In this document: in pieces, positions 8,201-17,259 of the stretch
Numbering within the stretch: position 1 is the first letter of the stretch
Layout of the letters: the number at the start of each line of letters is the position of its first letter
Source: Mycolicibacterium xanthum
GTDB taxonomy: Bacteria > Actinomycetota > Actinomycetes > Mycobacteriales > Mycobacteriaceae
Direction: 5' to 3'
Assembly (NCBI RefSeq): GCF_019710635.1
Contig: NZ_JAIFZS010000015.1
Span: 62,001-126,000 of the forward strand
DNA: 64,000 nucleotides
The notes under the pieces: generated by a model
Database searches by the model: none
What the model saw: the letters and a program-made list of their open reading frames with translations, nothing else
What the model was told of the DNA's origin: nothing
Program-made: the position numbers and the translations under genes

Positions 8201-8615
8201 GTTCAGTTCGGTCAAGGTCGGCGATCAGCTGCCGGAGAAGGTCATCCCGCTGACCCGGGCTGACCTGGTCAACTACGCCGGCGTGTCCGGCGACCTCAAC
8301 CCGATCCACTGGGACGACGACATCGCCAAGCAGGTCGGCCTGGACACCGCGATCGCCCACGGCATGCTGACGATGGGTCTGGGTGGCGGCTACGTCACCT
8401 CCTGGGTCGGCGACCCGGCAGCGGTGACCGAGTACAACGTGCGCTTCACCGCGGTGGTGCCGGTGCCCAACGACGGCAAGGGCGCCGAGATCGTGTTCAA
8501 CGGCCGGGTGAAGTCGGTCGACGAGGAATCCAAGACCGTCACCATCGCCATCAACGCCACCGCGGGCGGGAAGAAGATCTTCGGTCGCGCTGTCGCCGTC
8601 GCGAAGCTGGCGTAG
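8187..8615 (+). CDS. hadB: (3R)-hydroxyacyl-ACP dehydratase subunit HadB
   Basis: HadB is the catalytic subunit shared by the HadAB and HadBC dehydratases of mycolic-acid FAS-II. From the ATG at 8187 the protein has 142 residues and reads MALREFSSVKVGDQLPEK. The R-hydratase motif is intact: Asp36 and His41 in GDLNPIHWDDDIA, then HGMLTMG. The longer frame from 8118 is rejected because it only adds out-of-family sequence inside hadA. The gene overlaps hadA and lies 12 bp before hadC, so the three subunits are made from one message. Confidence 0.96.
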   Translation: MALREFSSVKVGDQLPEKVIPLTRADLVNYAGVSGDLNPIHWDDDIAKQVGLDTAIAHGMLTMGLGGGYVTSWVGDPAAVTEYNVRFTAVVPVPNDGKGAEIVFNGRVKSVDEESKTVTIAINATAGGKKIFGRAVAVAKLA

Positions 8616-8627
8616 GCGGGGATTTCG

Positions 8628-9182
8628 ATGGCACTCAAGACAGACATCCGGGGGATGGTCTGGAAGTACCCCGAACCGTTCGTCGTCGGCCGCGAACAGA
8701 TCCGGCAGTACGCGAAATCGGTCAAGGCCAACGACCCGGCCAGCCACGACGTCGAGGCCGCGGCCGCGCTCGGGCATCCCGGCCTGATCGCCCCGCCGAC
8801 GTTCCTGTCGATCTTCGCGGTGATGATCCAGCGGCACTTCTTCCAGCACGTCGACGTCGGTTTCGAGACCATGCAGATCGTGCAGGTCGACCAGAAGTTC
8901 CTGTTCCACCGCCCCATCAGGGAGGGCGATGCGGTCACCGGCACGATGCACGTCGAGACCGTCGACGAGCGGTTCGGGGCCGACATCGTGACCACCCGCA
9001 ACGTGCTGACCGACCAGACCGGCGCGGTCATCATGGAGGCGTTCACCACGCTGATGGGCCACGAGGGCGACAACTCGATCTCGGCGCGCTGGGATCCGGA
9101 GACGGGCCAGGTGGTGCGCAAGCCGGTCATCCACGACATCGACGACGCGGAGCCCGTCGGCGGCGCCGGCGGCACGGATTAG
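8628..9182 (+). CDS. hadC: (3R)-hydroxyacyl-ACP dehydratase subunit HadC
   Basis: HadC pairs with HadB for the later elongation rounds that make long meromycolate chains. The 184-residue protein is a paralogue of HadA: VVGREQIRQYAKSVKANDP, LIAPPTFLSIFAVM, VDQKFLFHRPIREGD, and a C-terminal acidic tail. Like HadA it lacks the Asp/His catalytic pair, which HadB supplies. Length is slightly above the usual of about 166-180 because of the Gly/Asp-rich tail (DDAEPVGGAGGTD). The next gene is tRNA-Trp, 166 bp downstream. Confidence 0.95.
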   Translation: MALKTDIRGMVWKYPEPFVVGREQIRQYAKSVKANDPASHDVEAAAALGHPGLIAPPTFLSIFAVMIQRHFFQHVDVGFETMQIVQVDQKFLFHRPIREGDAVTGTMHVETVDERFGADIVTTRNVLTDQTGAVIMEAFTTLMGHEGDNSISARWDPETGQVVRKPVIHDIDDAEPVGGAGGTD

Positions 9183-9348
9183 TAACTGGGAGGCCTCGCG
9201 CGCTACACTCGGACCTCGGGGTTTTCCCAGATAAAGCGCGCTGTCCGTCGGCTCGGATCGACCGAACGGGGAGCGCGCGCATTATGTGGGCCCCCGCACC
9301 GGGCGGCGGTGTTGTCCCGTATGGCAGGGTCGACAGTGAGGTCCACGA

Positions 9349-9421
<73 letters not shown>

Positions 9422-9505
9422 CTCAACTGAATACTAGACAAGTGTGGACACTGGAAGGTGAACCCGCACGGGCAGACGACCGGACGACCAGAAAAGGAAC
9501 ACGCG

Positions 9506-9964
9506 GTGAGCGACGAGCGCGACAGTGCCGGCTCCGCAGGCACCGACAGCGGCGCGGCGACCGACGACGGTGACACCCGGGTTCAGACCGCGGTGGCGGC
9601 TCGGCCGGCGCGGCCGACGGGCAAGCGGTCGCGACGTGGCGTGGTCGATGCCGGTGACGGCGTCGAGGACGCCGAGCCTGAAACCGAGGGTTCGTCGTCC
9701 AAGGACGACGGATCCAAGAACGGGTCGAAGCCGGCGAAGAAGACCGCCAGGAAGCCCAAGGACGGGCCGTCGCGCAATCCGATCGCGTTCATCTGGAAGT
9801 ACCTGACGGAAGTCGTCGCCGAGCTGCGCAAGGTGATCTGGCCGAACCGCAAGCAGATGGTCAGCTACACCTCCGTCGTGCTGGTGTTCCTGGCATTCAT
9901 GGTGGCGCTGATCGGGCTGACGGACCTCGGCCTGGCCAAGCTCGTGATGCTGGTGTTCGGCTGA
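9506..9964 (+). CDS. secE: preprotein translocase subunit SecE
   Basis: SecE clamps the SecY channel in the inner membrane. The GTG at 9506, six bases after AAAAGGAA, gives MSDERDSAGSAGTDSG, the expected mycobacterial start. The 152-residue protein has a long polar Lys/Asp-rich N-terminal extension (about 90 residues) typical of actinobacteria, an amphipathic helix (EVVAELRKVIWPNRKQM) and one C-terminal membrane segment (SVVLVFLAFMVALIGLTDLG). It is co-transcribed with nusG, 28 bp downstream. Confidence 0.95.
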   Translation: MSDERDSAGSAGTDSGAATDDGDTRVQTAVAARPARPTGKRSRRGVVDAGDGVEDAEPETEGSSSKDDGSKNGSKPAKKTARKPKDGPSRNPIAFIWKYLTEVVAELRKVIWPNRKQMVSYTSVVLVFLAFMVALIGLTDLGLAKLVMLVFG

Positions 9965-9989
9965 CTTAGTGAAATTGAGAGAGGACTGA

Positions 9990-10784
<795 letters not shown>

Positions 10785-10846
10785 TCGGGCCGCTCGCCCC
10801 GACGATGTAACCGGGCTGCGGCCCGCCAGAAAGGAAAGCAACACCC

Positions 10847-11275
10847 ATGGCCCCGAAGAAGAAGGTCGTCGGGCTGATCAAGCTGCAGATCCAGGCCGGG
10901 CAGGCCAACCCCGCCCCGCCGGTCGGTCCCGCGCTCGGCCAGCACGGCGTCAACATCATGGAGTTCTGCAAGGCGTACAACGCCGCGACCGAGTCGCAGC
11001 GCGGCAATGTCATCCCCGTGGAGATCACCGTCTACGAGGACCGCACGTTCACGTTCGCGCTGAAGACCCCGCCGGCGGCGAAGCTGCTGCTCAAGGCGGC
11101 GGGCGTGCCCAAGGGTTCCGGTGAGCCGCACAAGACCAAGGTCGCCAAGGTGACCTGGGATCAGGTGCGCGAGATCGCCGAGACCAAGAAGGAAGACTTG
11201 AACGCGAACGACATCGACGCCGCGTCCAAGATCATCGCCGGCACCGCCCGGTCGATGGGAATCACCGTCGAGTGA
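10847..11275 (+). CDS. rplK: 50S ribosomal protein L11
   Basis: L11 forms the GTPase-associated centre with 23S rRNA and L10-L7/L12. The 142-residue protein is full length and reads [20 protein letters not shown], with the conserved Pro-rich [22 protein letters not shown] and the C-terminal RNA-binding [23 protein letters not shown] precedes the ATG. It is followed by a 133-bp spacer with a putative L1-binding hairpin and then rplA. Confidence 0.97.
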   Translation: MAPKKKVVGLIKLQIQAGQANPAPPVGPALGQHGVNIMEFCKAYNAATESQRGNVIPVEITVYEDRTFTFALKTPPAAKLLLKAAGVPKGSGEPHKTKVAKVTWDQVREIAETKKEDLNANDIDAASKIIAGTARSMGITVE

Positions 11276-11350
11276 TTTCGTTGAGGCTGCACTGACGGCG
11301 ACGAAGTTCGAGTAGAGCTCACCGCCGGCGCAGTCTGAACGCAGTAACCC

Positions 11351-11381
11351 GTGGGAGGGCTGGCATCGGCCCGCAAACCAC
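11351..11381 (+). promoter_or_regulatory. putative L1-binding hairpin in the rplK-rplA spacer
   Basis: The mRNA can fold as GTGG (11351-11354) with CCAC (11378-11381) and GGGC (11357-11360) with GCCC (11369-11372). The two helices are separated by GA on one side and GCAAA on the other. Two short helices around an asymmetric purine-rich loop are the known shape of L1-binding sites in rRNA and mRNA. L1 could therefore repress its own translation. This is a visual match, not a covariance result. Confidence 0.45.
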
Positions 11382-11408
11382 AACCCAACAACGCGATTGG
11401 ATGAACCA

Positions 11409-12116
11409 ATGAGCAAGAACAGCAAGGCATACAAGGAAGCCGCCGAGAAGGTTGACAAGGATCGGCTGTACACGCCGCTGGAGGCCGCCAAGCTCGCCAA
11501 GGACACCTCGTCGAAGAAGCAGGACGCCACCGTCGAGGTCGCGATCCGCCTCGGCGTGGATCCCCGCAAGGCCGACCAGATGGTCCGCGGAACCGTGAAC
11601 CTGCCGCACGGCACCGGCAAGACCGCCCGCGTCGCGGTGTTCGCCGTCGGTGACAAGGCCGAGCAGGCCGAGGCGGCCGGCGCCGACATCGTCGGCAGCG
11701 ACGACCTGATCGAGAAGATCCAGGGCGGTTTCCTCGACTTCGACGCCGCGATCGCCACCCCCGATCAGATGGCCAAGGTCGGCCGGATCGCGCGCATCCT
11801 GGGTCCGCGCGGCCTGATGCCGAACCCGAAGACCGGCACGGTCACCCCGGACGTCGCCAAGGCGGTCTCCGACATCAAGGGCGGCAAGATCAACTTCCGC
11901 GTCGACAAGCAGGCGAACCTGCACTTCGTCATCGGCAAGGCGTCGTTCGACGAGAAGGCGCTGGCCGAGAACTACGGTGCCGCCCTGGACGAGATCCTGC
12001 GTGCCAAGCCGTCGTCGTCGAAGGGGCGCTACCTGAAGAAGGTCGTCGTCTCGACGACGACCGGCCCGGGGATCCCGGTGGATCCGTCGGTCACCCGGAA
12101 CTTCGCGGAGGCGTAG
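11409..12116 (+). CDS. rplA: 50S ribosomal protein L1
   Basis: L1 binds the mobile L1 stalk of 23S rRNA and usually autoregulates its operon. The 235-residue protein starts at ATG 11409 ([20 protein letters not shown]); a Met four codons upstream is less likely. Conserved segments include [40 protein letters not shown] and [18 protein letters not shown]. The protein ends NFAEA, encoded GAG GCG TAG. The same GAGGCGTAG is the edge of the 36-bp tandem array that starts here, so the stop codon is part of the first repeat unit. Confidence 0.97.
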   Translation: MSKNSKAYKEAAEKVDKDRLYTPLEAAKLAKDTSSKKQDATVEVAIRLGVDPRKADQMVRGTVNLPHGTGKTARVAVFAVGDKAEQAEAAGADIVGSDDLIEKIQGGFLDFDAAIATPDQMAKVGRIARILGPRGLMPNPKTGTVTPDVAKAVSDIKGGKINFRVDKQANLHFVIGKASFDEKALAENYGAALDEILRAKPSSSKGRYLKKVVVSTTTGPGIPVDPSVTRNFAEA

Positions 12117-12927
12117 GCGCAGCCGGAGCCGACCATGGGGTCGGAGGCGTAGGCGCAGCCGGAGCCGACCATGGGGTCGGAGGCGTAGGCGCAGCCGGAG
12201 CCGACCATGGGGTCGGAGGCGTAGGCGGAGCCGGAGCCGACCATGGGGTCGGAGGCGTAGGCGCAGCCGGAGCCGACCATGGGGTCGGAGGCGTAGGCGC
12301 AGCCGGAGCCGACCATGGGGTCGGAGGCGTAGGCGGAGCCGGAGCCGACCATGGGGTCGGAGGCGTAGGCGCAGCCGGAGCCGACCATGGGGTCGGAGGC
12401 GTAGGCGCAGCCGGAGCCGACCATGGGGTCGGAGGCGTAGGCGGAGCCGGAGCCGACCATGGGGTCGGAGGCGTAGGCGCAGCCGGAGCCGACCATGGGG
12501 TCGGAGGCGTAGGCGCAGCCGGAGCCGACCATGGGGTCGGAGGCGTAGGCGGAGCCGGAGCCGACCATGGGGTCGGAGGCGTAGGCGCAGCCGGAGCCGA
12601 CCATGGGGTCGGAGGCGTAGGCGCAGCCGGAGCCGACCATGGGGTCGGAGGCGTAGGCGGAGCCGGAGCCGACCATGGGGTCGGAGGCGTAGGCGCAGCC
12701 GGAGCCGACCATGGGGTCGGAGGCGTAGGCGCAGCCGGAGCCGACCATGGGGTCGGAGGCGTAGGCGGAGCCGGAGCCGACCATGGGGTCGGAGGCGTAG
12801 GCGCAGCCGGAGCCGACCATGGGGTCGGAGGCGTAGGCGCAGCCGGAGCCGACCATGGGGTCGGAGGCGTAGGCGGAGCCGGAGCCGACCATGGGGTCGG
12901 AGGCGTAGGCGCAGCCGGAGCCGACCA
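12111..12927 (+). repeat. tandem array of 36-bp units, 22 full copies plus one partial, in the rplA 3' UTR
   Basis: The array starts with the last six bases of rplA (GCGTAG) and repeats every 36 bp with no spacers. The partial 23rd unit starts at 12903 and stops after 25 bp. The only variation I see is one base in GCGCAG versus GCGGAG. Units 4, 7, 10, 13, 16, 19 and 22 carry G and the others C, so the array has grown as 108-bp trimers. Each full unit holds the perfect inverted repeat CCGACC-ATGG-GGTCGG (first at 12129-12144). It also holds GGAG, six bases, ATG GGG TCG GAG, then the GCG TAG of the next unit: a five-codon frame MGSEA-stop. It lies between the rplA stop and the terminator at 12941, so it should be transcribed. 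All three reverse frames are open, which follows from a period divisible by three. Confidence 0.97.
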
Positions 12928-12940
12928 ACAGACAACGAGA

Positions 12941-12972
12941 AACCCCGCACCCGAAGGGATAGGTGCGGGGTT
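12941..12972 (+). terminator. Rho-independent terminator of the rplK-rplA transcript
   Basis: A perfect 11-bp stem, AACCCCGCACC (12941-12951) with GGTGCGGGGTT (12962-12972), closes a ten-base loop. It is followed by CCTCG and a weak T tract. It lies just after the tandem array, so the array is inside the transcript. Confidence 0.85.
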
Positions 12973-12975
12973 CCT

Positions 12976-13401
12976 CGCTATGCGCGCTTTTCGGGAGCGC
13001 TCCTCGGCCACCACGCATCCGGCCTCGGCTGCCGGCCACCGGCCCCCACGAACGGCGGCTCGGAGCGGGCCAAGCCCGGTGGCCGCATCCCCCTCTGCGA
13101 ACCTCCGACATGGTGGTCGAGAAGCACCCCCGCAGCAACATAGCACCGACGGTGCGCTCTTCGCGGGTCAACGGACAATTTCTGCTCGCCGACCTGCGGC
13201 AGTGCGCTCTCCAGCGATTATTGTGCGCAGGAACGGCGCTTTGCCGAGGGTGTGGTCATTCACGACCGAAGTCGATAGTTGCGTCAGCAAACATCGTTTG
13301 GGCCCGGTACCAGGGCTTTTCGCGGTGCTCCCGCTGTGACACCGTCTCCAGGCAACTCTGCGCTATCCGGGCGACGGCCTCGATGGCCAGCCGCTTCGGA
13401 G
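12976..13401. other. 426-bp region without a recognised gene
   Basis: This spacer separates the rplA terminator from the stop of the leftward mycolic acid methyltransferase gene. I see no ribosome binding site with a credible frame, no RNA gene and no repeat. It is less GC-rich around 13170-13290 (CAATTTCTGC, GATTATTGTGC). It looks like plain sequence between two convergent units. Confidence 0.5.
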
Positions 13402-14298
13402 TCAGGCGGCGGCGGCCGGCTTGAGGTAGGTCACGAGGCTGACGTCGATGCTCTCGTCGATGAAGTAGTACTGGCAGCCCTTCAGGTACCGCATGTAGCG
13501 GTGGTAGTTCTCTTCGTCGGTGGCCGCGATCGCCGCATCTTTGTTCTGCTCGAGGCGGTCGGCCCAGATGCCCAGCGTCTTGATGTAGTGATTGCGCAGC
13601 GACTTCACCTCAGGCACCACGAACCCGGCCTTCTCGCCATGCTCGACCATCATCTGGGTGGTGGGGATCCGGCCGCCGGGGAAGATCTCGGTGATCATGA
13701 ACTTGATGAACCGGGCCAGTTCGAAGCTCAGCTTCTTGCCGCGTTCGGCCAGGTCGTAGGGGTGGTAGCCGACGCTGCTCTGGATCGTCATCCGGCCGTC
13801 CTCGGGCAGGATGTCGTAGCAGGTCTTGAAGAAGTCGTCATAACGCTCGAAGCCGAAGTGCTCGAACGCCTCGATGGACACGATCCGGTCGACGGGGCTG
13901 TGGAACTGCTCCCAGCCCTCGAGGCGGACGTCGAAGGTGCGCTCGGTGTCGATCTTGCTCAGCAACTGGTTGCAGTAGGCCTGCTGGTTCTTCGACAGGG
14001 TCAGGCCGATGACGTTGACGTCGTACTTCTCCATGGCCCGCTGCAGGGTCAGCCCCCAGCCGCAGCCGACCTCGAGCAGCGTCATGCCCGGCTTCAGATC
14101 AAGCCGATCCAGATGCTGGTCCACGTTGGCGATCTGCGCCTCCGACAGTGTGACGTCGGGGCCGGTGAAGAACGCGCAGCTGTACTTGCGGGTGGGATCC
14201 TGGAACACCCCGAAGAAGTCGTCCGACAAGTCGTAATGGGCCTGGATATCCTCGAAATGCGGCCGCATATCCTTCGTGCCGGTGGATTGGTCAGACAT
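13402..14298 (-). CDS. cyclopropane mycolic acid synthase family methyltransferase
   Basis: This SAM-dependent enzyme modifies double bonds of meromycolic acid chains (cyclopropane, hydroxy, methoxy or methyl branch). The 298-residue protein has the family hallmarks: [20 protein letters not shown] near the N-terminus, the SAM loop [40 protein letters not shown], and the C-terminal [21 protein letters not shown]. tuberculosis has four genes (mmaA4-mmaA1) at this place; here there is one. Which reaction it performs cannot be told from sequence alone. The ATG at 14298 gives [20 protein letters not shown]. Confidence 0.93.
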   Translation of the reverse strand: MSDQSTGTKDMRPHFEDIQAHYDLSDDFFGVFQDPTRKYSCAFFTGPDVTLSEAQIANVDQHLDRLDLKPGMTLLEVGCGWGLTLQRAMEKYDVNVIGLTLSKNQQAYCNQLLSKIDTERTFDVRLEGWEQFHSPVDRIVSIEAFEHFGFERYDDFFKTCYDILPEDGRMTIQSSVGYHPYDLAERGKKLSFELARFIKFMITEIFPGGRIPTTQMMVEHGEKAGFVVPEVKSLRNHYIKTLGIWADRLEQNKDAAIAATDEENYHRYMRYLKGCQYYFIDESIDVSLVTYLKPAAAA

Positions 14299-14464
14299 GA
14301 TTCCCCTGCTCTGCTTCCTGCTGCTGTGCAGACCGTACCGAAAGCGCGGCCCGTCGCCTCTGCGAACACGCGCTTAAAGCGGTCAGCCTATCGTCAGCTG
14401 CCTGCTGTGATCCAATCCCCACGGGCCGGGCGGTGTGGCGGAGAATTGTTGACGCGTGTCGAAC

Positions 14465-15379
14465 TCAGCGGGCCTCGGCGAACGTCGTCTTCAGCTCACC
14501 CACGATGTCGTCCCACAGGGGTTCCGGCAGGTCATGGCCCATCCCGTCGAACAACACGAACCGGGCACCCGGGATGGCCCGGGCGATGGCGCGTCCGCCG
14601 GAGGGCCGCATGAGCTTGTCCGCCCGGCCGTGGATGACCACCGTCGGCACCGCGATCTGACGGTTGTAGCGGCGTAGGCTGCCGCTGCCCATGATCGCCG
14701 CGAAGTGCCGGCCCACCCCGGCGGGGTAGTACGAGCGGTCGTAGCCCTCGATCGCGTCGGCGCGCAGTTTGTCGTCGGAGGGCGGGTATCCCGGGCTGCC
14801 GATGATCCGGCTGACCCGAACCGCGTTGTCCACGACCGCCTCGCGGGTTGTGCCCTGGGGTCGCTGCAGGATGGCCGCCAGTTGCCGCGGCCCCGGCGGT
14901 GGCAGCACGGCCCGGTTGTTGCTGGAGAAGATGACGCCGAGGGTCTGGGTGCGGGCGTGGTGCCGGGCGGCGAAGACCTGGGCGATCATGCCACCCATCG
15001 ACCCGCCGACCACGTGAGCGGTGTCGATCCCCAGATGGTCGAGCAGCGCCGCGGCGTCGTCGGCCATGTCCTCCAGCGTGTAGGCGGCCGGGCTGGACAG
15101 CCCGAGGAACGACCTGGCCATCCGGGGCAGCAGCGGCGCGCCGGCATGGTGGCCGGGCAGCTTGGTGGACAGCCCCACGTCGCGGTTGTCGAAGCGGATC
15201 ACCCGCAGGCCCTGGTCGATGAGCTTCTCGCAGAACCCGGTGCGCCATAACAACAGCTGAGCGCCGAGGCCCATGATGAGCAGGACCGCCGGATCGTTCG
15301 GGTCGCCCATGTCCTCGTAATGGATGTCGAGCTCGCCCGACTTGGCGGTACCGGTGCGGATGTTCACGCCGTCGCCCAT
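14465..15379 (-). CDS. lipG: alpha/beta hydrolase, LipG-like
   Basis: This 304-residue alpha/beta-hydrolase has the nucleophile elbow GGSMGGMIAQ, an oxyanion/cap entry region (PAVLLIMGLGAQLLLW), the acid HGRADKLMRP and the catalytic His in FDGMGHDLPEPLW. The substrate is probably an acyl ester. Context matches lipG (Rv0646c), downstream of the ABC1 kinase gene and near mmaA. The start is the ATG at 15379 (MGDGVNIRTGTAKSGE); the frame to 15520 would overlap the kinase gene and reads unlike protein. The spacing of 20 bp suggests an operon with the kinase. Confidence 0.9.
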   Translation of the reverse strand: MGDGVNIRTGTAKSGELDIHYEDMGDPNDPAVLLIMGLGAQLLLWRTGFCEKLIDQGLRVIRFDNRDVGLSTKLPGHHAGAPLLPRMARSFLGLSSPAAYTLEDMADDAAALLDHLGIDTAHVVGGSMGGMIAQVFAARHHARTQTLGVIFSSNNRAVLPPPGPRQLAAILQRPQGTTREAVVDNAVRVSRIIGSPGYPPSDDKLRADAIEGYDRSYYPAGVGRHFAAIMGSGSLRRYNRQIAVPTVVIHGRADKLMRPSGGRAIARAIPGARFVLFDGMGHDLPEPLWDDIVGELKTTFAEAR

Positions 15380-15399
15380 CGGAGGTCTCGCCGGCCCAT

Positions 15400-16782
15400 C
15401 TAGGCCTCGACCTGGTCGTTGTCGGTCCGCTCCTCGACCTGGTCGTTGTGTTCGCGGGTGACCTCGACCATGAAGTTGGCGAAGTAACCGGTCAAGGCCG
15501 GGTCGCTCATCATCTGCCACTTGGGTGCCAGCAGCTTCATGTAGCGCTCCACGTACAGGAACTGCTTGCCGATGAGGACAAGCTCACGCGGCAGCTTCAC
15601 GTCGTAGGCGTCGGCGAGCGCCGAGAGTTGCTTGCCGATCTCGGCGTAGCTGAGGTCGCCGAGCGACGTCAACGTCAGCGGGGTGGCGAACTTCTCCAGA
15701 TCCTTGGCGGCCTCCGCCTCGGGCTTGACCGTGCCGACGGCGCCCATCAGCACGACGATCTTGCCCGCCGCCGCGTGGTCTTTCTTGACCAGCAGTGCAT
15801 GGACCAGCTCACGCAGCAGCCAGCGGGTGCGCGGATCGATCCGGCCCATGATGCCGAAGTCGAAGAACACGATCTTGCCGTCGTCGTCGACGTAGAGGTT
15901 GCCGGCGTGCAGGTCGCCGTGGAACAGTCCGTGCCGCAGGCCGCCCTCGAAGACGCTGAACAGCAGCGCCTTGACCAACTCGGTGCCGTCGAAACCGCGC
16001 TTGCGGATCTCGGCGACGTCGTCGATGCGCACACCGGTCACGCGCTCCATGGTCAGCACCCGTTCACTGGTGAGGTCCCAGTACACCTGGGGCACCCGGA
16101 TGTTCTCCCCCATCGGGGAGGCGTGCATGTGCGCGACCCAGGCGTCCATCGACTGCGCCTCGAGCCGGAAGTCCAGCTCTTCGGCGAGGTTGTCGGCGAA
16201 GTCGGCGACCACGTCCTGCGCGGACAGCCGTCGGCCCAGCTTGGCCAGCTCCACCAGCTGGGCGCCGCGCTTGAGGATCTGCAGATCGGCGGCCACCCGC
16301 CGGCGGATGCCGGGGCGCTGGATCTTGACGACGACCTCCTCGCCCGAATGCAGGGTCGCGTAGTGCACCTGGGCGATCGACGCGGAGGCGAAGGGCTGCT
16401 CGTCGAATGACTTGAACAGGTTCTGCGGCTCGTCGCCGAGTTCCTCGCGGAACATCTTGTGGACCTCGCGGGTGTCCGCCGGCGGGACCCGGTCGAGCAG
16501 TCCGCGGAACTCGCGGCTCAGCGGTTCGCCGAAGGCGCCGGGACTGGAGGCGATGATCTGGCCGAATTTGACGTAGGTGGGACCGAGGTCGGCGAACGTC
16601 TGCGGGATCTGCTTGACCACCTTCTGCTGCAGCGAGCCGTGGCCGGTCAGTTTGGTCAGGACGCGGGCGCCGGTGCGGGTTACCTGCCACCCGGTGGCTC
16701 CGATGCGGGCTGCCTCGACCGGAAGGGGAACCCGGTCTAGCCTGGCAACCTCGCGGTGGGATGTCTTTCGAGGTGTGCTCAT
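15400..16782 (-). CDS. ABC1/UbiB-family atypical kinase
   Basis: This 460-residue UbiB-like protein matches Rv0647c by position. It has the family KxGQ motif (YVKFGQIIASSPG), an Ala/Gly-rich nucleotide loop (ASASIAQVHYATLHSGEEVVVK), the catalytic loop LFHGDLHAGNLY and the metal motif FFDFGIMGRID. UbiB-family proteins act as ATPases in isoprenoid lipid or quinone metabolism at the membrane. The start is the ATG at 16782. It is followed by lipG in the same direction. Confidence 0.92.
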   Translation of the reverse strand: MSTPRKTSHREVARLDRVPLPVEAARIGATGWQVTRTGARVLTKLTGHGSLQQKVVKQIPQTFADLGPTYVKFGQIIASSPGAFGEPLSREFRGLLDRVPPADTREVHKMFREELGDEPQNLFKSFDEQPFASASIAQVHYATLHSGEEVVVKIQRPGIRRRVAADLQILKRGAQLVELAKLGRRLSAQDVVADFADNLAEELDFRLEAQSMDAWVAHMHASPMGENIRVPQVYWDLTSERVLTMERVTGVRIDDVAEIRKRGFDGTELVKALLFSVFEGGLRHGLFHGDLHAGNLYVDDDGKIVFFDFGIMGRIDPRTRWLLRELVHALLVKKDHAAAGKIVVLMGAVGTVKPEAEAAKDLEKFATPLTLTSLGDLSYAEIGKQLSALADAYDVKLPRELVLIGKQFLYVERYMKLLAPKWQMMSDPALTGYFANFMVEVTREHNDQVEERTDNDQVEA

Positions 16783-16858
16783 ACCAGCAGTGTCTCAAAA
16801 GGTGCGGTCAGGCGAAAAAGGTGTGGAGCGGGTCACATGGCGTGGCCGTAACCGCCGG

Positions 16859-17167
16859 TCAGCACATCCCGGGCGGTGAGACCGCCACCGCAATCGAGCT
16901 GCTCGCGTCGACGGACTCCCCGGGGTAAGGCTTCTGACCGCATACCGTCCACGAGTCGGAGTTGATCGGAATCCCCGGGGCGGTGTTGATGATCCGGGTT
17001 TTGAGTTCGGGGCCTTCGCCCGCGGTGATGGCGTCCCAGGTGCTGCGTGCCTCGTCCAGGGTCATGCCCCCGAAGTAGGGCATCTCCCATTCGGTGTCCG
17101 CGTGTGCGACGCCGGCGCCGAAGAACGTCATCACTGCCAGCGATGCCGCTGCGATACGCAATCTCAT
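16859..17167 (-). CDS. small secreted protein with signal peptide
   Basis: From the ATG at 17167 the product has 102 residues: a signal peptide MRLRIAAASLAVMTFFGAGVAHA with an AHA cleavage site, then a short mature domain. The mature part has two Cys (TVCGQ and a C-terminal GMC) that could form a disulfide. The segment GMTLDEARSTWDAIT resembles one PASTA-like unit, but I would not assign that domain. It lies alone, leftward, upstream of the ABC1 kinase gene. Function unknown. Confidence 0.75.
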   Translation of the reverse strand: MRLRIAAASLAVMTFFGAGVAHADTEWEMPYFGGMTLDEARSTWDAITAGEGPELKTRIINTAPGIPINSDSWTVCGQKPYPGESVDASSSIAVAVSPPGMC

Positions 17168-17259
17168 GTCGGATTCCCCCACGTCGAGCTAGACCGAGCC
17201 CCCCGACCCGATTCCCTACGTTAACGGAGGCGTCGCTGGACTGCCAGCGGTTCCGGTGT

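Noticed and set aside
12111..12927. CRISPR array
   Set aside because: Units follow each other with no spacers and there are no cas genes. It is a tandem repeat.
12029..13171. Long reverse-strand frames (380, 351 and 543 codons) through the tandem array, one giving a Cys-containing 12-residue repeat protein
   Set aside because: All three reverse frames are open because the 36-bp unit is a multiple of three and lacks reverse stops. The candidate starts lie in non-coding sequence, the frames cross a strong terminator and run into rplA, and no ribosome binding site supports them.
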